From Marchantia polymorpha subsp. ruderalis (lineage: Eukaryota; Streptophyta; Marchantiopsida; Marchantiales; Marchantiaceae), in NCBI GenBank assembly GCA_037833965.1, contig AP031354.1, forward strand, positions 25,460,001 to 25,524,000: a DNA stretch of 64,000 nucleotides. The letters run 5' to 3'. Below the pieces are notes generated by a model. The model was not told where the DNA came from and did no database searches. It was given only the letters and a program-made list of their open reading frames with translations. The position numbers were made by a program, and so were the translations under genes. This document shows, in pieces, positions 40,625-50,872 of this stretch (position 1 is its first letter; the number at the start of each line of letters is the position of its first letter).

Positions 40625-40630
40625 CAATTA
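40622..40630 (+). promoter_or_regulatory. Leaky stop (readthrough) signal UAG-CAA-UUA
   Basis: The gag-protease stop and the next two codons read TAG CAA TTA, an exact match to the tobacco mosaic virus readthrough context (UAG CARYYA). The downstream frame is the same as the upstream frame and stays open for 947 codons. Pol has no ATG until 40820, inside conserved sequence, so independent initiation is unlikely. The diverged element on the minus strand has TAG CAA CTA at the homologous spot (62991-62999). Confidence 0.85.
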
Positions 40631-43465
40631 ACTGTGGGACTGGGAAGGAGTGAGACGAGTCACACCGAGGGCATTGTCGACCCTAGTGACTGTCATGAAG
40701 TACAACTCAGTCCCGGCAAGTGCTTGAAGGTATCAAGCGCAGTGAGAGGAGACGAGCTAAGGAAAGTACAGGCGTTCCTTAGCCACTATGTCGACGTCTT
40801 CGCCTGGAAGATCGAGGACATGAAGGGGATACCTGCACGGTATGGGGAGCACCGTATCGATTTACTGGACGACTCAGTACCCATACGACAGCGCCAGTAT
40901 CGCCTCAACCCAAAGTACTCCTTGCTAGTGAAAGAGGAGATAGATAAGTACTTGAGCGCTGGTATTATTTACCCTGTGCTCAGCAGTGAGTGGGTGTCGC
41001 CGATGGTTATCGTACCCAAGAAGTTGACGGGTAAGATACGAGTGTGTCAGGATTTCCGGAAGTTGAATGCGGCAACACGCAAGGATCATCACCCGTTACC
41101 ATTCACGGATGCCATTCTAGACCATGTCGCAGGACATGAATGTTATAGCTTCCTGGATGGGTTCTCAGGTTACAATCAGGTGTCTATCCGTGAACAGGAC
41201 AAGGATAAAACTACGTTCACAACCGACTGGGGAACTTACGCATACCACAAGATGCCCTTCGGTCTGTGCAACGCGCCTGCCACCTTTCAACGGATGATGA
41301 CCAATATCTTTCAGGAACAACTGAGGAAGTTCCTAGAAATATTCATAGATGACTTCTGTGTCTTTGGGAAGCGGTCTGAACACCTAAGTCACTTGAAGCA
41401 GACTTTCGATAAATGTAGAGAGAGCAGTTTATCGCTGCATCCCGAGAAGTGCTTTTTCTTCATGACTAGTGGGATCTTGTTGGGTCATCGGGTCTCGGCA
41501 GAAGGCATTGCGGTGGACATCGAGAAGGTCAAGGTTATACTCGAGCTTGAGCCACCCGCGAATCTAAGAGAGCTGCGAGCATTCCTGGGTCATGTGGGCT
41601 ACTATCGAAGATTCATACACATGTATGCAATACTGGCGGCGGACCTGACCAAGTTGTTGAAGAAGGACGAGCCTTATGCTTGGGGTGCGAACCAGCAGAC
41701 AGCATTTGAAGCTCTGAAAGCGAAACTCACGACTGCTCCCGTACTAAGGAGTCCAGACTGGAATCGACCATTCCATGTTTACGTTGACACTTCGGCATTC
41801 GCCATCGGTGTAGTACTGAGTCAAAAGGATGACAACAAAAAGGACTACCCGATCTACTTCGCGAGCCGACAGCTGTCTCTAGCAGAGCGGAAGTACACCA
41901 CGACGGAGAGAGAAGCGTTGGGGATGGTGTACTCCTGTAAAAAGTTCCGTCACTACCTAATCTGTTACGAGTTTGTGTTCCATGTGGACCACTACGCATT
42001 GCAACACCTAGTTAAGAAAGCCGACCTATCCGGTCGAATCGCCAGGTGGGTGTTATTACTACAAGAGTTCACCTACACAGTCCAGACCAGGAAAGGGGTG
42101 CACCACGAAAATGCGGATTACTTGTCCCGATTATGGACACAGCCGACAGAGGAGGAATTGGTGGACGATTTTCCAGATGAAGAGTTATTTCAGTTGTCTG
42201 CAGGACATGAGTCCCGCTATGCCGACCTGTATCGATATCTGTTAACCCTCCAGTGCCCCGAGGGCATGGATTTGGAACAGCGAACTGTCTTCATTCATAA
42301 GGCAGGCCCGTATCAACTCCAGCAGGGAGTTTTGTTCAAGAAGATGGCGGATGAGCGCTTATGCAGATGCCTGGAGGAATCAGAAGTACCAAGAATAGTG
42401 AGTGCGATGCATACAGAGGAGGCGGGTGGACACTATGCCACCAGGAACACGGTCACAAAGATCCTAAATGCGGGATATTGGTGGCCGACCATGTTTAAGG
42501 ATGTTCTCGATTACATCCGCAAGTGCGACAGTTGCCAGAGGACGGGGAGACCGACGCCTACAACACGATGGCCCCTGACTCCCATCATGCCTCTAGCACC
42601 TTTCGAAAAGTGGGGTATTGACTTTGTAGGGCCGATACAACCAGTGACTAGAAGTACACGAAGGCGCTACATTCTGGTAGCAACGGACTACGCCACCAAA
42701 ATGGTAGAGGCCAGAGCCACCAGAAGGGATGATGCTGCCACAGTGGCAGCATTCTTGTTCGAGTCAATCATCACACGCTATGGATGTCCCTTAGAACTAG
42801 TCAGCGACCGGGGCACGCATTTTCTTAATCAGATCATCGAAGACCTGACACGGTATTTCCACATCAAGCACCGGAAGACTACTCCATACAATCCCAAGGC
42901 AAATGGACTGACGGAGAAGTCCAATGGTCTGCTGTGTAAAATACTACTCAAGGTCACGGTGAATCACGCTCACGACTGGGATACGAAGCTAGCAGCCGCT
43001 CTATGGGCGTACCGCACAGCTGAGAAGATCACGACCAAACAGACACCATACTTTCTGGTGTATGGGCAACACCCGATCCTCCCGATCGAATTTGAAGTAC
43101 CCACCCAACGAACGTTGGATTTGCAGAGGATGGGCGCAGAGGAGAGTCAGCTCTACAGGTTACAGGAAGTCATGCTGCTGGATGAGAGGAGAAGAGACGC
43201 CGAAGATCGCACCAGGAAAATCCAGCTCCGCCGAAAGGAGAGGTACGATAAAAAGATCAAACCGGTACTACTGCGGGCGGGTGATTTGGCATTGCTCTAC
43301 GACAGCAGGCATGCCAGATTCCCAGGCAAACTGCACCTAAGGTGGATGGGACCTTACAGGGTTGTCGAAGTTTTCCCGAATGGATCCATCCAACTTGCGG
43401 ACCTGGCCGGCGATTTGTTAGGCACCCGAGTGAACGGGTGGCGGTTGAAGAAATACCACATGTGA
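40625..43465 (+). CDS. Pol: reverse transcriptase, RNase H, integrase
   Basis: About 947 residues counted from the codon after the amber stop, expected to be made as a gag-pol readthrough product. RT: FRKLNAATRKDHHPLPF, FLDGFSGYNQV, MPFGLCNAPATFQ and the catalytic box FIDDF (about 240). RNase H: VYVDTSAFAIG (about 385), then TTTEREALGMVYSCKKFRHY. Integrase: zinc-binding H-H-C-C (HTEEAGGH about 595, CDSCQRTG about 635) and the DDE core D (GIDFVGP, about 664), D (VSDRGTHF, about 727), E (NGLTEKSNG, about 762). It ends with the GPYRVVEVFPNGSIQL fold and no chromodomain. No stop or frameshift is seen. Confidence 0.93.
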   Translation, partial: QLTVGLGRSETSHTEGIVDPSDCHEVQLSPGKCLKVSSAVRGDELRKVQAFLSHYVDVFAWKIEDMKGIPARYGEHRIDLLDDSVPIRQRQYRLNPKYSLLVKEEIDKYLSAGIIYPVLSSEWVSPMVIVPKKLTGKIRVCQDFRKLNAATRKDHHPLPFTDAILDHVAGHECYSFLDGFSGYNQVSIREQDKDKTTFTTDWGTYAYHKMPFGLCNAPATFQRMMTNIFQEQLRKFLEIFIDDFCVFGKRSEHLSHLKQTFDKCRESSLSLHPEKCFFFMTSGILLGHRVSAEGIAVDIEKVKVILELEPPANLRELRAFLGHVGYYRRFIHMYAILAADLTKLLKKDEPYAWGANQQTAFEALKAKLTTAPVLRSPDWNRPFHVYVDTSAFAIGVVLSQKDDNKKDYPIYFASRQLSLAERKYTTTEREALGMVYSCKKFRHYLICYEFVFHVDHYALQHLVKKADLSGRIARWVLLLQEFTYTVQTRKGVHHENADYLSRLWTQPTEEELVDDFPDEELFQLSAGHESRYADLYRYLLTLQCPEGMDLEQRTVFIHKAGPYQLQQGVLFKKMADERLCRCLEESEVPRIVSAMHTEEAGGHYATRNTVTKILNAGYWWPTMFKDVLDYIRKCDSCQRTGRPTPTTRWPLTPIMPLAPFEKWGIDFVGPIQPVTRSTRRRYILVATDYATKMVEARATRRDDAATVAAFLFESIITRYGCPLELVSDRGTHFLNQIIEDLTRYFHIKHRKTTPYNPKANGLTEKSNGLLCKILLKVTVNHAHDWDTKLAAALWAYRTAEKITTKQTPYFLVYGQHPILPIEFEVPTQRTLDLQRMGAEESQLYRLQEVMLLDERRRDAEDRTRKIQLRRKERYDKKIKPVLLRAGDLALLYDSRHARFPGKLHLRWMGPYRVVEVFPNGSIQLADLAGDLLGTRVNGWRLKKYHM

Positions 43466-43489
43466 GTGTTCGCGTGGGCGCTCACAATT

Positions 43490-43500
43490 GAGGAGGGGGG
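43490..43500 (+). promoter_or_regulatory. Polypurine tract
   Basis: GAGGAGGGGGG lies immediately before CA and the 3' LTR start TGTGG at 43503. It primes plus-strand synthesis. Confidence 0.85.
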
Positions 43501-43502
43501 CA

Positions 43503-46500
43503 TGTGGTACCCCACTTTTGGCAATTTTGAGGAAATTAAAACATTTTTGGAAAACTGTACCCTGGCAGCATTGTAAATAGCCTTCGGTACATCAAAACAG
43601 AGTGAATCCGGAAGATCGCGGGGATTCTCAAGGGATCTTGTAGAATTTGGGATTTGGGGTGCAGTAGTAAGGTCAGGCACCACCCTCCCTGCGAGCTCCG
43701 CAGTTAGGATCTCTACGGCGCAAGGCGCAAAACCCGCCTTCGGAGGTTGCGTCCGCGGCTGTAGGGAAACCCCCGTAATTAGGTCAACCCTCGGGCGCCT
43801 TGACCAAGTTAGGATCCCGTTGGAAAGAGCTCGACGCGCTGATTCCAACGAGCCCAAGAACGCTTGGAACGGACGAGGACTTAGGGAGTTATCGCTACTG
43901 GAAGAAACGGAGGCGGTCGCCTGCGGCGGAAGGAGTTCGCCACCGGCGCGAATTCCGCCTGCGCGGAAGGGGGATTCAAGTTTTGTCCTATGCGCGGACG
44001 AAGGCGTTCGCCTGTGCACAGGCGAAGTAGGGTTAGGGAAGGCGCGAAGTCCGCCTACGCACAGGCGTTCGCCTGTGCACAGGCACTTCGGCGTCGGCGG
44101 GAAATCCGCCTTGGGCCCTAGAAATGCGCCTTGTGAGGTAGAAAGTGTACGGTGCCTTCCGCGCCAGCGCAGCACAGCGTACGTCGGAAGACCGCCAGAG
44201 TAATCCAATCGGTACGGACCATGCGGACGGCACGGGTGGATGCGCTCTTGGACGGACGGAGTTGCGGCGGCGGAAGCGCCGACGGAGAGACAAGGAACGG
44301 ACAGACTGGACGGAGACGGCTGACCACGGTCAACGTCTTCCGCGCCAGCGCAGCGCCGCGGACGGAATTCGCCTGCGCACAGGCGAACGCCTGTGCACAG
44401 GAGGATGTTCAAGTTCCGTGCCGGCGGAGAATCCGCCGAGGCCCCTGCCTGCGCACAGGCAGGAGTTGAATTTTCGTCCGACATGCGGACACACGCGTCA
44501 AGGCAGAAGGAGATTGGCCGAGGGGCGGTACGAACAAGTGTACCGCGCAAGGCGGAAAACTCGCCTTCGGCGCTACGCCCCCATGTCCGGAGGGTGACAC
44601 GCTCGCGGAGTTCAAATCCGCCAATTCGAGCGTGAGAGTTTAATCGACGACGGCGGAGCGTGAAGCCGCGCGTGAGAGCGAAGACCGTTCCAGCGTACAG
44701 CCGGCGCGGCCATCAAGTGAGACGTTCTTCATGACCAAGAGACGACCATGACCTTCGACCGGGCGGCGGAGAGCGTCCCATTCTTGAATTCGCGATTCCA
44801 ATCTCTTGTGCGCGCTGCGCGCATCCATCTGCTGGCTGCGGAACATTCTCGTCGTCGTCGCTCAGGAGATTTCTTGTTGATTGAGGGAGAAGTGAGTGCG
44901 CGTGATTTGGAATTGAGAGCGATTAGAGTTTGCCGAGAGAGAAAGAAACGCGGACAGTGCGGAAGTAGAATGAGCGGGCGAGCGAACCCCAGGAACGCAA
45001 TGACGAGACCGAGCAGATTGCGGATGGTGCCACTTCGCCTGCCGCAGAACGGGCTGCGCGCTTTCGAAGAGCGCTTAATAGCAAGAAAGCTCGATTTCTT
45101 GCTATGGGGATGGAATTACATCTGCGCGAATATGGTGCGCGAGTGGCTAGAGCCACAGGGACCACCCTCGCGCGGATTGCGTCCGCATGTTGACCGGTGG
45201 ACAGTCCAAGATTGGGCGCAGGCGTTGGGAAGATGTGCTGGCATGCCAGGGCATCTCCTTTTCGACAGCGAGAGCATCAAGGTGACCAAGCAAGAAGAAG
45301 CGCAATTTGTGGAGCTGTTCAAGACCGGGAGGTCTACCAAGAATGGGTACAGGACCCGTGATTACAAAGATCGATTTCGCCGGACTTTGTCCGCGGCGCT
45401 GATGCAATTACTGCAGCCGCACCGCGCCTGCTACATCACATTGTGGCAGGTCTCTTTTGTGGAGTGCGTCATCGAGGGAACTCCAATTCACTGGGCGAGC
45501 ATCCTGCACAGGGTGATGCGACAGCACGCGTTTGAGGAGAAGGGGGGAACGCTAAACCATCTTTCTCCTTTCCTCATCAATTTTTATCGACAGCGGAATT
45601 GTTTGACAGCGGCGGAGCTTGAACATTTTCCGCCATTGTCCATCGACCATCCCGGGAAGTATGTGCGGGAGAACGAGGTCGACACTGATGCGGAGGAGTC
45701 ACCGACTTCTACCCCATCAAGACGGAGAGACGAAGGGAGACACACCCCTGCAGCGCGAGTGCCGCGGAAGCGGCGATGGAGGGAAGAGGCCGAAGAGGAG
45801 CAGCATCAAGAACTCTCTGTTCCCATTCGACCGCGGCCGCTGTGCGAGCCATACAGCCGGCCGAAGCAGAAGGCACGCAGACTGGTGTTGCCAGCTGACA
45901 GTGCAGACACGGCGACGATTGCGACGGAGATAGGAAGTGCGTCGCCAGAGAGGCGAGAAGAAGCGCGGACGACCGCAGGAGCGACGGGCCACGCTGCAAC
46001 CTCGTCGGGAGAGAGGCCGCCTACGGGCCAAGGGCCTCCGGAGTTACCACGTGCGATGCGGACAGATGTTCCGTTTGCGCACAGGCAAACCTCCGCGGAC
46101 GGACGAGCCTCCGCGGATCGGCGAACACAAGTGGACGTGGATCTACGCTTACGCGTGGGAAGGAGCAGTCCGCCTGTGCACAGGCGCTCGCCTGTGCACA
46201 GGTCACCTATGCACAGAACACCTCCGCACGTGCCGCCTGTGCACAGGCAAGAATCACCCCCGTTCCAACGTAGGAAGGGGAAGGAGCCGGCGGAAGAACC
46301 GCCTACGAGACACCGGCCCTCGGGGCCAGACCCACCGGCGCACCACGCGCCGCAATTCGCGCCTTCGGCGCCAGGGCCTTCGAGCCGAGGAGATACGAGC
46401 AGAGAGCGTGCGGAGGCCGCACCATCGGCGGGAAGTACGCCGATAGATGCGCCTTCGGCGGTAGGGCCTATAGGCCAAGGAGCATCGGGCGTGCGGCCCC

Positions 46501-48893
46501 CGGCCATGTCGCCTTCGGCGATAGATGTCCGCGGCGCTACGCCTGCGGCGGACAAGGCGCCGGCACATGCGCCTGCGCACGGGCCGGGCACAGCCCCCAC
46601 GGACCGATCGAGGGAGCAGCAGACGGAGGAGCGGAGTGACTGTCCGCGGGACGACATCTCGATGCGCGATGCGCAATCCAACCCCGCGCAGCCACCCTCC
46701 GCTCGATCGCCTTCGGCGACGGACGACGGCGACAGAGAGAATGCGGTGGGCAATCAACCAGCGAGCGACGGGGATGCCGCTCGGATACATTCGCCTTCCG
46801 CCTTAGACATTTTGGCGACGAGCAGCGAGGCTGCAGCCGTGCCTTCGCAGGCAGCACACGTCGAGGACGTGCAGCCCCACTCGGGGCAGTCGCCGACGCA
46901 ATCAATGGCGACTGAAATTCTCCACTCGGATGATGAGGACGGAGGCTCCACGGAAGAAATGTCAGGAGCAGAAGACACCGAGGAGGAGGAGGAGGAAATT
47001 GTTGGAGCGCCGGCGGCGGCGCTCTCTGAGCAGGTGATTCCGTTGCTGCGGTACTTGGATCGCAAGGTCGATAAATACGCCGACCCACTCCAGCCGGGAT
47101 CCTACATCGAGTTAGTGCGCAGGCGGACTCGCACTAAAGTCCACACCAGCAAGCTATTAGCTAGAGTGGACCAGGAGTTGAGGGACTTGAAGGAGAAGCA
47201 TGAGTGCTTGTGGGGACAGTACAAGCTTAATCAGAAATTCTACAAGCACTCCGAGAAGATGAAGGATGAGAAACTGGGCGAGCTCACCAAGGAGCAGGTG
47301 AAGGTCAAGGAAGCACTCAACTCTGAGCAGGCCGAGAATCGGATTTTGTCAGAGGAGCTCGTGCGACAGACGCGGTTGTTGGAACAATGTCAGCTCGCAC
47401 GGCAGGCGGATGAAGAATTAATCCGCAGTTTACAGTCAGAGTGTGGCGAATTGAGGGCGCAACGTGCTGAAGCCGAATCGCAATTAGTGACCATTGAAGA
47501 GGATCGCAGGACGGAGGCGGATCGCACGAAGGTGGAGACGGCGAGGCGAGTCGCCCACTGTCTCAAGGGCTACGCCCACTGGGAAGTGAAGGCGCAGGAG
47601 AAACTCACACTGCGGGAGTTTGAATTGCGCGCAGCCGGGTTGCTGTCAGGCGACAGTAGGAGTCGGCGGAAGGTAGCGAAGAAGCTCGAGGCCTTTCTGT
47701 CGAAGGCACAGGATACCATGTCCGCCCTCGAGGGGGAGGTGACCGCGGCGTTGCAGCGGTTGGGACTGCGTAGTCGAGCGGACGAGTGGCAGGGTAGGGA
47801 GTTAGTGCGCGGCAGTCGGCCGCGCAGGAGACGTAGTACAGGTTCCGCGGAGTGTAGTGTAGCGTGGTTCCGTGCAGGCGTGTAGCGTAGTGCAGTGTAG
47901 TGCTAGGTAGGACTTAGAAGGTATAAAATAGTTCCAGGCGTTTTGCCTGGGGTTCTTTCCCATCAGAAGTGCAGATCAGGAACCCATTTCCTTTGCGTGT
48001 TTGTGTCCTTGAGTTCTGTCACCACGCACGAGGAGTTACAACTTAGCGTTCCGCATTTTGTAGCTGAAGGCCTTCGGCCGAATGTTCAGAGCTAGTACAT
48101 TGGTTAGAGACTTGAGTAGTTCGGATCTGCACCTGCGGGTGACTGCCGATGCTCAGAGCCAGTGACTAGTTAGATACTTGAACAGTTTCGCCCCTACACC
48201 TTCGAGTGTTTCTTTCTGATTGTACTCCTTGGGATTTTTCCCCTGAATGCCAAAGTGAAGTTTTGCTACTTCGTGTAAGCCTTGGTTGTAAATTCAGGTT
48301 ACGCTGCAGCAGGTGCCTTGAGGGTAACCCCTGTAGTATTTCTGGGAATGACAAGTGCCTGAGAATTCAAACTCTTCAATAGACTGTTGTTGTGTTACTG
48401 GAACGTTTCACAGTGAGTCCTTCAGTGTGGACCTGTGTTCTCTGCGCGTTTTGTGAGTTGAGAGTGTTGTTCACCGCGTATGAGTGACTTCGATCCGAAG
48501 TAGGCAGTCCAAACCGGGTTTCCTACACTAGCAGCAAGCTAGTGGAAGCGTTGTAAAAGCCGGAGTTGGAAGTCACTGCCCGCAGCTTTGCCGAGTGTGC
48601 TCGTGAGAGACTTTCCCCCTGAAATCTTGAAGTAGAGGTCCTAACGGATCTCTGGGTTGTGTTTCTGTAGTTTCAGGTGTGTGTGTGTGTGTGTGTTACG
48701 CTGCACTGTGCGACCTCCGAGTGCGCTCCGAGTGGACACTTGCAGTATTTCTGGGAGTGACAGTTGCCTGAGAATTCAAACTCCTCAATAGTCTGTTAAA
48801 TGTGACACTTTGTACCCTGTGTGTTCCTCTGTCCCTGTGGGTTCGACCTTTCTACCACTATATTGCAGTTTTAGCCTTTAGTGGGTTATTACA
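43503..48893 (+). repeat. 3' LTR (5391 bp)
   Basis: Direct copy of 32291-37685 at an offset of 11,210 bp, shortened by 4 bp in the GT tract. The two base differences seen are at 45551 (G) and 48667 (G). The one inside the U3 ORF is synonymous (threonine ACT/ACG). Confidence 0.93.
45000..47885 (+). CDS. U3-resident ORF, 961 aa (3' LTR copy)
   Basis: Identical in predicted protein to 33790-36675. This is the copy that would be present in full in the element's genomic RNA, 1.5 kb downstream of the pol stop. It could therefore be translated from a subgenomic or spliced RNA, or from a promoter further upstream in U3. Retroviral and pararetroviral genes encoded in U3 are known in animals (for example the mouse mammary tumour virus superantigen), but I know of no well-described plant LTR retrotransposon with a 2.9-kb U3 gene. 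Confidence 0.7.
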   Translation: MTRPSRLRMVPLRLPQNGLRAFEERLIARKLDFLLWGWNYICANMVREWLEPQGPPSRGLRPHVDRWTVQDWAQALGRCAGMPGHLLFDSESIKVTKQEEAQFVELFKTGRSTKNGYRTRDYKDRFRRTLSAALMQLLQPHRACYITLWQVSFVECVIEGTPIHWASILHRVMRQHAFEEKGGTLNHLSPFLINFYRQRNCLTAAELEHFPPLSIDHPGKYVRENEVDTDAEESPTSTPSRRRDEGRHTPAARVPRKRRWREEAEEEQHQELSVPIRPRPLCEPYSRPKQKARRLVLPADSADTATIATEIGSASPERREEARTTAGATGHAATSSGERPPTGQGPPELPRAMRTDVPFAHRQTSADGRASADRRTQVDVDLRLRVGRSSPPVHRRSPVHRSPMHRTPPHVPPVHRQESPPFQRRKGKEPAEEPPTRHRPSGPDPPAHHAPQFAPSAPGPSSRGDTSRERAEAAPSAGSTPIDAPSAVGPIGQGASGVRPPAMSPSAIDVRGATPAADKAPAHAPAHGPGTAPTDRSREQQTEERSDCPRDDISMRDAQSNPAQPPSARSPSATDDGDRENAVGNQPASDGDAARIHSPSALDILATSSEAAAVPSQAAHVEDVQPHSGQSPTQSMATEILHSDDEDGGSTEEMSGAEDTEEEEEEIVGAPAAALSEQVIPLLRYLDRKVDKYADPLQPGSYIELVRRRTRTKVHTSKLLARVDQELRDLKEKHECLWGQYKLNQKFYKHSEKMKDEKLGELTKEQVKVKEALNSEQAENRILSEELVRQTRLLEQCQLARQADEELIRSLQSECGELRAQRAEAESQLVTIEEDRRTEADRTKVETARRVAHCLKGYAHWEVKAQEKLTLREFELRAAGLLSGDSRSRRKVAKKLEAFLSKAQDTMSALEGEVTAALQRLGLRSRADEWQGRELVRGSRPRRRRSTGSAECSVAWFRAGV

Positions 48894-49600
48894 GGATGTT
48901 GACGTGATCATAAATAAAGACTGTACAGGTGTGGCAGCGGCGGGGCATGAAGTTGCACATGGGAGCCAAGCCGTGCCCATCATCGCGGGCTGTGGGTGAC
49001 TCGGCCTTGAACGTTGGAGAAGAATTTTCGGCCTGGGGATAGAGATCGTGTGGTGTGCCATTGTGTGGTGACGCTGGTGGGATTGATCGCTGGAATAGAG
49101 TGTGGATGTGAGTGATTTTCGCAGGGAAGTGGTGAGAATTAAGAGGGGAGTGTGGAGTGTTCGAGATAAGAAGGAAGCAACCTCTCGTGGGTGGAGAGTT
49201 GTATCGTGGAGTGAAATTAGATTGGGAGCTGAGATCGAAGTGTCATCTGTGAGTGGGATCTGAGATTGAAGTGTAATCTGTGTATGGGAGCTGAAATCTG
49301 AGTGGAAGATCTGAGAGTGGGATCTGAGATTGAAGTGTAATCTGTGAGTGGGAGCTGAAATCCGAGTGGAAGACCTGAGAATGGGAGCTGAGAGTGAAGC
49401 GAAATCTGAGACTGAAATCTGACAGTCGGGATCTGAAATTGAAACTGAAAAGGGAGAGTTGCATCTGAGAGAGGAATCTGGTGGGGTCTGAAGGTGGAAG
49501 CTGAGAAATCGACACTGAAATCCGAGTAGGAATTGGGAGTGGAACTTAGAGCTAGGATAGACCACAGCGGCTGTGGTATTGAGAAGTCACCCAGAGTTGG
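48894..49600. repeat. Right flank of the young element; degenerate tandem repeat at 49240-49540
   Basis: After the 3' LTR comes about 300 bp of moderately GC-rich sequence with no feature I recognise. It is followed by a degenerate tandem array with unit about 60 bp ('gagtgggatctgagattgaag', 'tgtaatctgtgagtgggagc', 'gaaatctgagtggaagatc'). A 235-codon minus-strand Ser/Leu-rich frame across it is a by-product of the repeats. A small palindrome (accacag-cgg-ctgtggt) lies near 49562. Confidence 0.6.
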
Positions 49601-49839
49601 GTTAGATCTTTATGTAACAAAGAGCTTGTCTGCTGCTCTTGTGGAGATAGCAGACAGCAAGTTATTATTTTCAAATCTGGATAATTTGTCTGTGAGAAAG
49701 CAAGTGTTTATGATCTCATTGTCTTGAATACACATTGACCACATGGTTGAGATCAGAGAAGTTAGATTATGGGAGCTCGAATCCCCACCTGGACTACAAA
49801 CGCTGAAGGGTGGGGAGTTTAGGCTCACACTTGGCCATG

Positions 49840-50800
49840 AATCTGGAGAGTTGGCCGACAGCAAAGCAGATGTCAAATCTTGTGTTTGTCGCAAAGAGCA
49901 GTTAACCCACTAGTTTTCGATAGAATGTGGGATCGACAGAAGTGGTACCTATATTTTCAATCAAGTATTTTCATGCTTCTATAGATAGTGCTGACGTTCT
50001 GCAGTCTTCCATTTTGAACTCCCTGAGAACCTTTAGAATATAAAATAATTGGTGCAAAAAAAGTCCTAGCTGACTTTTAACAAAATCTACTCCTAAATAT
50101 CTTTTAATCTCTCCGAGGTCGCTCATCTCGTATTGAGTCATAAGATCATACTTAATTTCGGAAATTTGGAAGTGATTATTACCAGTGATATACATGTCAT
50201 CAACGGACAACATCAATAGAACAATGAGAGAGCCTTATCTGAGGATGTAGAGGTTAGGGTCAGAGTTGCTACGAGTCCATCGTGCTAGACGTAAACATTT
50301 ATCTATGCATTCATATCAGGTCCCAGGAGCCTGCATAAGCCCTTAAAGCGCTTTATTTAGCTTACACACAAAGTTCTCAAAGCTAATTTTTGCAAATCCA
50401 AGGAGCTAGTGTACATATACATCCTCAGTAGTAATGCCATTTAAATAGGCACTTTTTACACATCAAGATGCGTGATAGGTCATCCAGAAGAGCCGACTAT
50501 GGCTAAAATTGTCCTAATTGTCACCCACTTTACTAAATGTGCAAAAGTGTCAAAATAGTCCATACCTTCTTTTTGTTAAAAACCCCTTGCCACTAGGCGG
50601 GATTTGAGTCGTGGTGCAGAATTTCCTTGAGATTCCTTCATCCAAAAAACCCATTTGCAAGTGATCGTCTTGGCCCCGGATGGTAGCGAGAATAAGGTCC
50701 AAGTGTCATTTTTGTCGATAGAGTTTAACTTGTCAATCATTGATGCATACCATTTGGAAATATTGATTGTCTGATTGAATGTAAGAGTGGTGCCCAAATA
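49840..50800 (-). pseudogene. Copia reverse transcriptase relic
   Basis: Minus strand. The N-terminal part, at 50576-50797, reads NDTWTLFSLPSGAKTITCKW and SRLVARGF. The catalytic region, at 49971-50216, reads LSVDDMYITGNN (the YVDDM box, first residue changed) and MSDLGEIKRYLGVDF. After a stop comes DPTFYRKLVG, then LLFATN and RFDICFAVGQLSRFMAK. Several stops and frameshifts interrupt it, including loss of part of the fingers and palm around 50220-50570. Copia homology is lost near 49850, where a possible SINE begins. Confidence 0.8.
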
Positions 50801-50872
50801 ATCAATAATTTATGCATCGTGACACTCTAATGTGTTATTAAGCACTTTGGTATAATAATTGATATAATACTT

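Larger units (their letters stand above)
32291..48893 (+). mobile_element. Complete Athila-like Ty3/gypsy retrotransposon with giant LTRs (16.6 kb)
   Basis: Order: 5' LTR (32291-37685), tRNA-Asp-type primer site, gag-protease, leaky UAG, RT-RNase H-integrase, polypurine tract, 3' LTR (43503-48893). All ORFs are open and the LTRs are almost identical, so insertion was very recent and the copy may be competent. There is no chromodomain at the integrase end; RT motifs (CFLDGFSGYNQ-like, MPFGLCNAPATFQ, IDDFCVFG) place it near the Athila/Tat non-chromovirus group. Target duplication is ambiguous: ggatg follows the 3' LTR (48894-48898) and also occurs at 32288-32292, overlapping the first two bases of the 5' LTR as delimited here. 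Either the LTR starts at TGGTACC or one TG was lost. Confidence 0.92.

Noticed and set aside
32291..48893. The 5.4-kb direct repeats as an assembly duplication
   Set aside because: They sit exactly at LTR boundaries with a primer site and polypurine tract between, and differ at two bases and a microsatellite, as expected of real LTRs.
43503..48893. Two separate tandem elements each with an ORF1-gag-pol order
   Set aside because: The second repeat is not followed by gag-pol, and the repeat ends in TTATTACA as in solo LTRs with target duplications, so the ORF is LTR-internal rather than the first ORF of an internal region.
48858..49565. 235-codon minus-strand Ser/Leu-rich ORF
   Set aside because: Generated by the degenerate 60-bp tandem repeat and the adjoining flank; no family resemblance.
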